This document shows, piece after piece, positions 59,604 through 64,000 of a stretch of DNA of 64,000 nucleotides; within the stretch, counting starts at the first letter, position 1; every line of letters begins with the position of its first letter. Made by a program: the position numbers and the translations under genes. The notes below the pieces were generated by a model. The model saw only the letters and a program-made list of their open reading frames with translations. It was not told the DNA's origin and made no database searches. Source of the stretch: Chrysophaeum taylorii (Eukaryota; Sar; Pelagophyceae; Pelagomonadales; Pelagomonadaceae); the NCBI GenBank assembly GCA_029834535.1, contig JAQMWT010000548.1, positions 1 to 64,000 on the forward strand. Direction: 5' to 3'.

Positions 59604-62600
59604 TTCATGCATCTATATGCTTGCACGCCCTAAATGCATCTGCCTGGAAGTGACCGCAGACCCTTAAAGAAGCTACGCGCCAAAGCAGCTCGTTTGTTCG
59701 GTGTCTTAAGCTCGTTGGGAACACGTCATGAACAGGAATGCTTCGATAGCACGCGCCAAGTCCCCACGCCCCAACAGGCATGTGACTCCAAGTGGATGAA
59801 TGTTGAAACGTAAACCCCGTCATCCTCACCTGTGAACAAATGAATTGCATTGCACTGCACCTAGCCTCGGCTATCGATGGCCATCCGCACCTACATTCCG
59901 TGCATGGGTTGCTCTACGAAACGGTGTTGGAGCCGCCAAAATGGTTTGAAGCGACACGACACGGACACAATTACACGGATCGTAAATGTGCACAGGAGCC
60001 AAAAATTATGGGCTGCGGACTTGGCTCACGAAACGCCACACCAGCTATTAGACAAAGCTCCGGATTTGCTAGGAATTGCTCAGCTTTTCAAGGCATCTCA
60101 ACACTTCTGCGCGATCCTTGCCAAGGACAGGATATCCCACAGAAACCGCGGGAGTTGAAGCTTGGAGCTTTTAACAGCGCGCGCATCTTTAGATTAAGCG
60201 CCAAGAACTCGCGGTCGTTGGACTTGCTTTGATGTGTGTTCACGTTCGAGGTCTGCCCGCGTTGTCAGCCCAAATCATATCTGTAGAATCGTGCGCAAAG
60301 TCGAGAGTAGCAGATTGTGGCGACGACGTATGAGTGAATCTCTACTCATTCCATTTCGCTCCTAATGCCGTCGCCCTGATGCTCGAAACGATTCCGACCC
60401 ACCGGGTTGGACTTTAGCTTGTCAGATTGTCTGGCGTCTTCGCGCGCTGCAACTTGTAGAAGTCTCAGTTTGTCGGTTCGAGACATCAACCCGAGGGTAG
60501 AAAACTCCGCAACACGTACCGTAATTAGGGTGTAGGCTCTCAATTGTCTTACCACGCAATATTAGGCTGTGTTCGGTTATCTAGATCCAAGCTGCTTGGA
60601 TCGCTGGATTTGCCACTAGTCTGCGGCGCGATTGATTACGGTTACGCGCGCGCGCGCGCACACTATGCACGCACGTGACCGAAATGCTAGGCTGCGGACT
60701 CGGGACGCGTGACACCAACACTCCTAGGTACTAGGAGAGGCGTTTAGGGGTCGCTTAGGTGTGGTCAGCCGTTCACATATTTTTGAAGTCTATTCCGAAT
60801 AATTGATGGAATATGGTTTGACACCCGTGTCGCGAGCGCGCGAACTGTTCGACTTGGAGCTTTGGGTAATTAAGCGCACATACTGACTTCTAGAGTTCGT
60901 GTTCTAGCGAGTCGCAATCGTTAAAGTTGCGTTGACATGCATGGTCATTCAGTCTCGGACGTCTCTGTGCGCTCTCAGCTCCGAACGTTTTTAGTGTCGG
61001 GCGCGCAGCGTCGAGCATATCGGGTTGTGGCGACAACGTGTGGGTAATTCACTAGTCTTTTCCCTACGCCTCGAGTGAGTTCGCCGTACTGTTCGAACGA
61101 GTCCGACCCGGCTGCGAACACAATCGTTCGACTCTGCGTGTCGGTTTGTCGAATGTTTGTTCGCAAGTGTGTTTGTGCGAAAACTGTAGTGGTCTCAGTG
61201 AGAGACGTCGGTCCGTGCGCATTCGCCTCTACAGCGGAGAGCCTATCTATAACTTATCCTTTCACTCCTTTAGATGAGTTCGGCCATGCAGATCCAACCT
61301 TGGATCGCTGGGTTTGATACTAATCCGGGCTCCATTGATGATTTCTGCCGCAGGATGGCTGCGCGCGCGGACTCCACGTGACCAAAGTTCTATGCTGTGG
61401 ACTCCCGAGACGTGACAGCAACACTCCAAGCTACTACTGAGATGCATTCATGCGGGGCTCGCTTACCATGTGCTCAGCCCTTGACATGGAACCGAGGAAT
61501 TCCGCGCTATTGACTCTAAGCGTTATTATCCACGCGCAAGCCGCGGAAGTTGGAGCTCGAGGTCCTAAACGGCGCGCGCACTAGTCTACAGCGTGTGATG
61601 TTGCGATGCACAGCTGTAAGCCCCGAGCTGGCGTTCGCAATCATTCGGGCCCCAGGTCTTCGCTGGATTTGCCTTTTTGAGTCCACCGCATCCAAGGACG
61701 GGTCTGAACGGTTGTACGCACGCGCGCGCGCAGACTCCAGGAGTCAGATCTTCTGGACCGAGGACTCCGTATTTGTGACACCATCAACCCCAACTACTTG
61801 GCGGTGCGTTTCGGAGTTGGTTCGATGTGTCGAGCTGTTTACATGTCTCGGGGCTCGTGCGCCCGATCAACTGGTAAAGTGTTCTTTCGCGAGTGGTTAC
61901 GGTCACGATGCGAGAGGTCAGCCGAGCGTAGAACTTCGACAGTGTGCATTCTATCTGTGGGCTATTAAGATACTGGTTTACACGGTTCGTTCATTCAAAT
62001 CCAACGTCGGATCGCTGGACTTGCCACTAGTGCGACCTCGTCGCAGACGGCCCCGCAAACAACCGGCACGTTCTAGGAGTCGGAACTTCTGCGCCGAGGA
62101 CTTCTTCCACGTGACACCATCAATCTAAGCTACCAGGCCTGGTGTTTAGGAGTTGTTACTGTGAGTTCAACTCGTCAGATGCCTGCAGACTGGTAAGCGT
62201 GATCGACTCAAATTTGCAGCACACATGTTCATCTCGCGAGGTTGAACTGTGGAAAATTGGAGCTAGAGGGAGTGATCGACGCGCACGCACTTCTAAAGAC
62301 TGCGCTCCTGCGGTGCGCAGCCGTCGGAGCTTCTTTGGTGCGTGTGGTCATTCGCCCAGCGTTTCAGCGCTTGTGGGGTCCGATCACGTCGTCGATGTCT
62401 CGAGAAGCGTGTTTCTGCTACACACTAACTACGGGAGCGAACTGGGGCTAAGGATCTGTAGGGACGACCAATTCCTAATTTCGCGCATTGTATGCTCGCG
62501 CTCGCCTCGGCCGAGCGCGACCGTTCCGAATACAATGTAGTCGACGTCCATACCATCGTGAATACTGCCCCCCCGCCGTGGGGCGTCACCCAGGCGCTTG

Positions 62601-62979
62601 ATCCAGCGGCTCGTTCATGGTAAAGCGAAAGGTTTTTTTTCCTTCCATCTCCCGATCTATGACTCCTTGGACCGCCCCGCGATTATCCGCACTCAACTTG
62701 GCTGTAGGAACTGTGATAGTTTGTGCCAGCGTGCCGACGAGCTACAGCAGGCTACACAACTCAATTACAATCAAATTAAAGAAGTAGCCCTTCATCAACC
62801 ATGTGCGCCTAAAAAGCATCGCGAGCGTGCTATCTGCGCCACATTTGGCTGCGGGTGATCGAGAACCGAGTCGTTACACTGTTCTGTACTACAGCAGAAC
62901 ACACTAGCGCGTGGTAGCACGCACGAAAGATTCTTCGTACGCACTCGGTCGAGCATACGGTGCAGTGCCGACGAGCGAC
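59604..62979. repeat. Strongly diverged repeat pieces in a gene-poor region
   Basis: Related segments recur in the same direction: gctgcggacttggctcacga (~60,011), gctgcggactcgggacgcgtgacaccaacac (~60,691), gctgtggactcccgagacgtgacagcaacac (~61,394), gaccgaggactccgtatttgtgacaccatcaa (~61,757) and gccgaggacttcttccacgtgacaccatcaa (~62,092). A second motif, atccaa..ttggatcgctgga, occurs at ~60,584, ~61,293 and ~61,998. No intact gene found. Confidence 0.6.
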
Positions 62980-64000
62980 ATGGCCGAGGAGATGCTTCGA
63001 GCGTCGCGTGGCGAATCGAGACCCGAGCGGTGCACAATGGCGAGCGAGGCGCAGTCGGTTGATATTGTGACCAAGTTCATCGAGCTTACCGTCTACACGA
63101 TTCTTTACCTGCGCAAGATCATTCCCGAGGAGTGCTTCGAAACAATGGACCTTGGAGGTGGCCACGCGTGTCCGTGTCTTGAACTCAACGCAGGCGGGCA
63201 AGCTGGTGCGAATGCCCGAGTGATCCAATCGTGGATTTGTTCTGGGCTCCGGACGGCCATTGCAATGAGGTACCTCAAATCTGCCACGTTCATCATTGCG
63301 GACGACCAAGAGTGCTCTCAAGAGCAGTATACTTTTCGCCTTGCATACCCGTGCAGCGAAAAGATCCAAGTGTCGATGAGCGGACCACGCGTCACTGGAC
63401 GAGAAGTACTCCTGGACTGCGCGCCCGTGTTCAAACAACTTCGACAAATATGGCTTGATCTGACCTTGCTGACGAGCGGTCTGCCACTACCAACCGACGA
63501 AGAGCGCCTCGTTACGATGAAACTCTCGTACACAAGTATCACACCGCCTGGTTACAACCCGCCCTGCTTTCGCACGTGCGCCTCCGATGCATTTGACTTC
63601 GCCAATTCGGGCCCCGCGGCGTCAGTCGCTGTCGGAGGAGAAGGGTTGCACGGCCCCCGCCACAGCTGCAAGTTAGTGTACAAGGGACCTCAAATAAGCC
63701 TGTCGGACTCATTACGCGATGGTCAACCGAGCTCTTCCTCGAAAGACACACCACTCGCGAGCTATTGGCCTAGAGACAATAAGACGTGCAATTGGGGTGA
63801 CGGCACAGGTGCCGACGACAACAAGAACGGGAAGGACGATGACGAGGACGACGAAAAAACGCACGTCTCAGCAGGCCCGGACACCCTAGAGGTCTACGGG
63901 CAGGTGTCGGAATCAAGCTCGTCGAGAAAAAGGCCCCGCGACTTGGCTGGCAAACTGTCGTCACCGCCATGTTCAAAGCGCTTCGAGTGCTCGTATACCG
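62980..64000 (+). CDS. HORMA-domain meiotic chromosome-axis protein, 5' part (HOP1/ASY1/HORMAD-like)
   Basis: 340 codons are open without a stop to the window end. HORMA features (residues ~25-200): FIELTVYTILYLRKIIPEEC, SWICSGLRTAIAMRYLKSAT, a beta strand EQYTFRLAYP, and TMKLSYTSITPPGYNPPCF, which closely follows the KL.Y....PP.Y.PP.F signature of HOP1/ASY1/HORMAD1. Those proteins line meiotic chromosome axes and promote interhomolog recombination. After the domain comes an acidic run (KDDDEDDEK) and a basic SSRKRPRD that may be a nuclear signal. Met1, Met5 or Met20 (MASEAQSVDIV) may be the start. The 3' end is not in view. Confidence 0.88.
   Translation, partial: MAEEMLRASRGESRPERCTMASEAQSVDIVTKFIELTVYTILYLRKIIPEECFETMDLGGGHACPCLELNAGGQAGANARVIQSWICSGLRTAIAMRYLKSATFIIADDQECSQEQYTFRLAYPCSEKIQVSMSGPRVTGREVLLDCAPVFKQLRQIWLDLTLLTSGLPLPTDEERLVTMKLSYTSITPPGYNPPCFRTCASDAFDFANSGPAASVAVGGEGLHGPRHSCKLVYKGPQISLSDSLRDGQPSSSSKDTPLASYWPRDNKTCNWGDGTGADDNKNGKDDDEDDEKTHVSAGPDTLEVYGQVSESSSSRKRPRDLAGKLSSPPCSKRFECSYT

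Overview
The window is nuclear DNA of a GC-rich, single-celled eukaryote. Several genes contain very short introns (about 41-84 bp, one 120 bp and one 190 bp, mostly GT-AG), and each gene is transcribed on its own. Three proteins begin with a signal peptide ending in a short AF/AY-type motif (APS reductase, polyprenyl diphosphate synthase, an NAD(P)-binding reductase). This pattern fits an alga with a secondary red plastid, such as a stramenopile (for example a pelagophyte) or a haptophyte. A sperm-tail PG-repeat protein suggests a flagellum and a HORMA protein suggests meiosis. The species was not identified.

Layout. 1-5260: tandem array of ~1.04-1.5 kb units, each holding a broken C-terminal piece of a Pif1/Helitron-type helicase on the minus strand plus a short minisatellite. 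5.3-17.7 kb: dual-specificity phosphatase with gelsolin-like modules, NAD(P)-binding reductase, a four-exon triple-CCCH zinc-finger protein, a 3R-MYB factor, a coiled-coil protein and a Cys/Met-metabolism PLP enzyme. 17,825-24,665: a recent Ty3/gypsy LTR retrotransposon on the minus strand with 5-bp target duplications, which carries a C5-cytosine DNA methyltransferase-like domain between gag and reverse transcriptase. 24.7-28.2 kb: gene-poor. 28.2-54.4 kb: dense gene island with long-chain polyprenyl diphosphate synthase, APS reductase-thioredoxin fusion, eIF2B-delta, an ankyrin protein, the tRNA ligase RtcB interrupted by a 476-residue in-frame intein, an AGC kinase, a secreted or plastid protein of unknown role, a TDY-type MAP kinase, an STPG protein, a lipocalin-like/GNAT-like fusion, a three-exon SNF2 ATPase, a GT2 glycosyltransferase, a HAD phosphatase-like protein, a heme-oxygenase-like protein and a small conserved acidic/basic protein. 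54.4-63 kb: lower-GC, repeat-rich DNA with a decayed gene and one plausible 254-residue gene. 62,980 to the end: the 5' part of a HOP1/ASY1/HORMAD-type meiotic gene, still open at the window edge.

The genes are housekeeping and signalling functions with no operon logic. Sulfur assimilation (APS reductase) and a Cys/Met PLP enzyme are about 12 kb apart, but nothing shows co-regulation. The two observations most likely to be new are the intein in a eukaryotic-type RtcB, at a site different from the one I recall for archaeal RtcB and with both homing-endonuclease motifs missing their acidic residue, and the LTR retrotransposon that encodes its own cytosine methyltransferase. All exon joins were inferred by eye from splice signals and reading frame.
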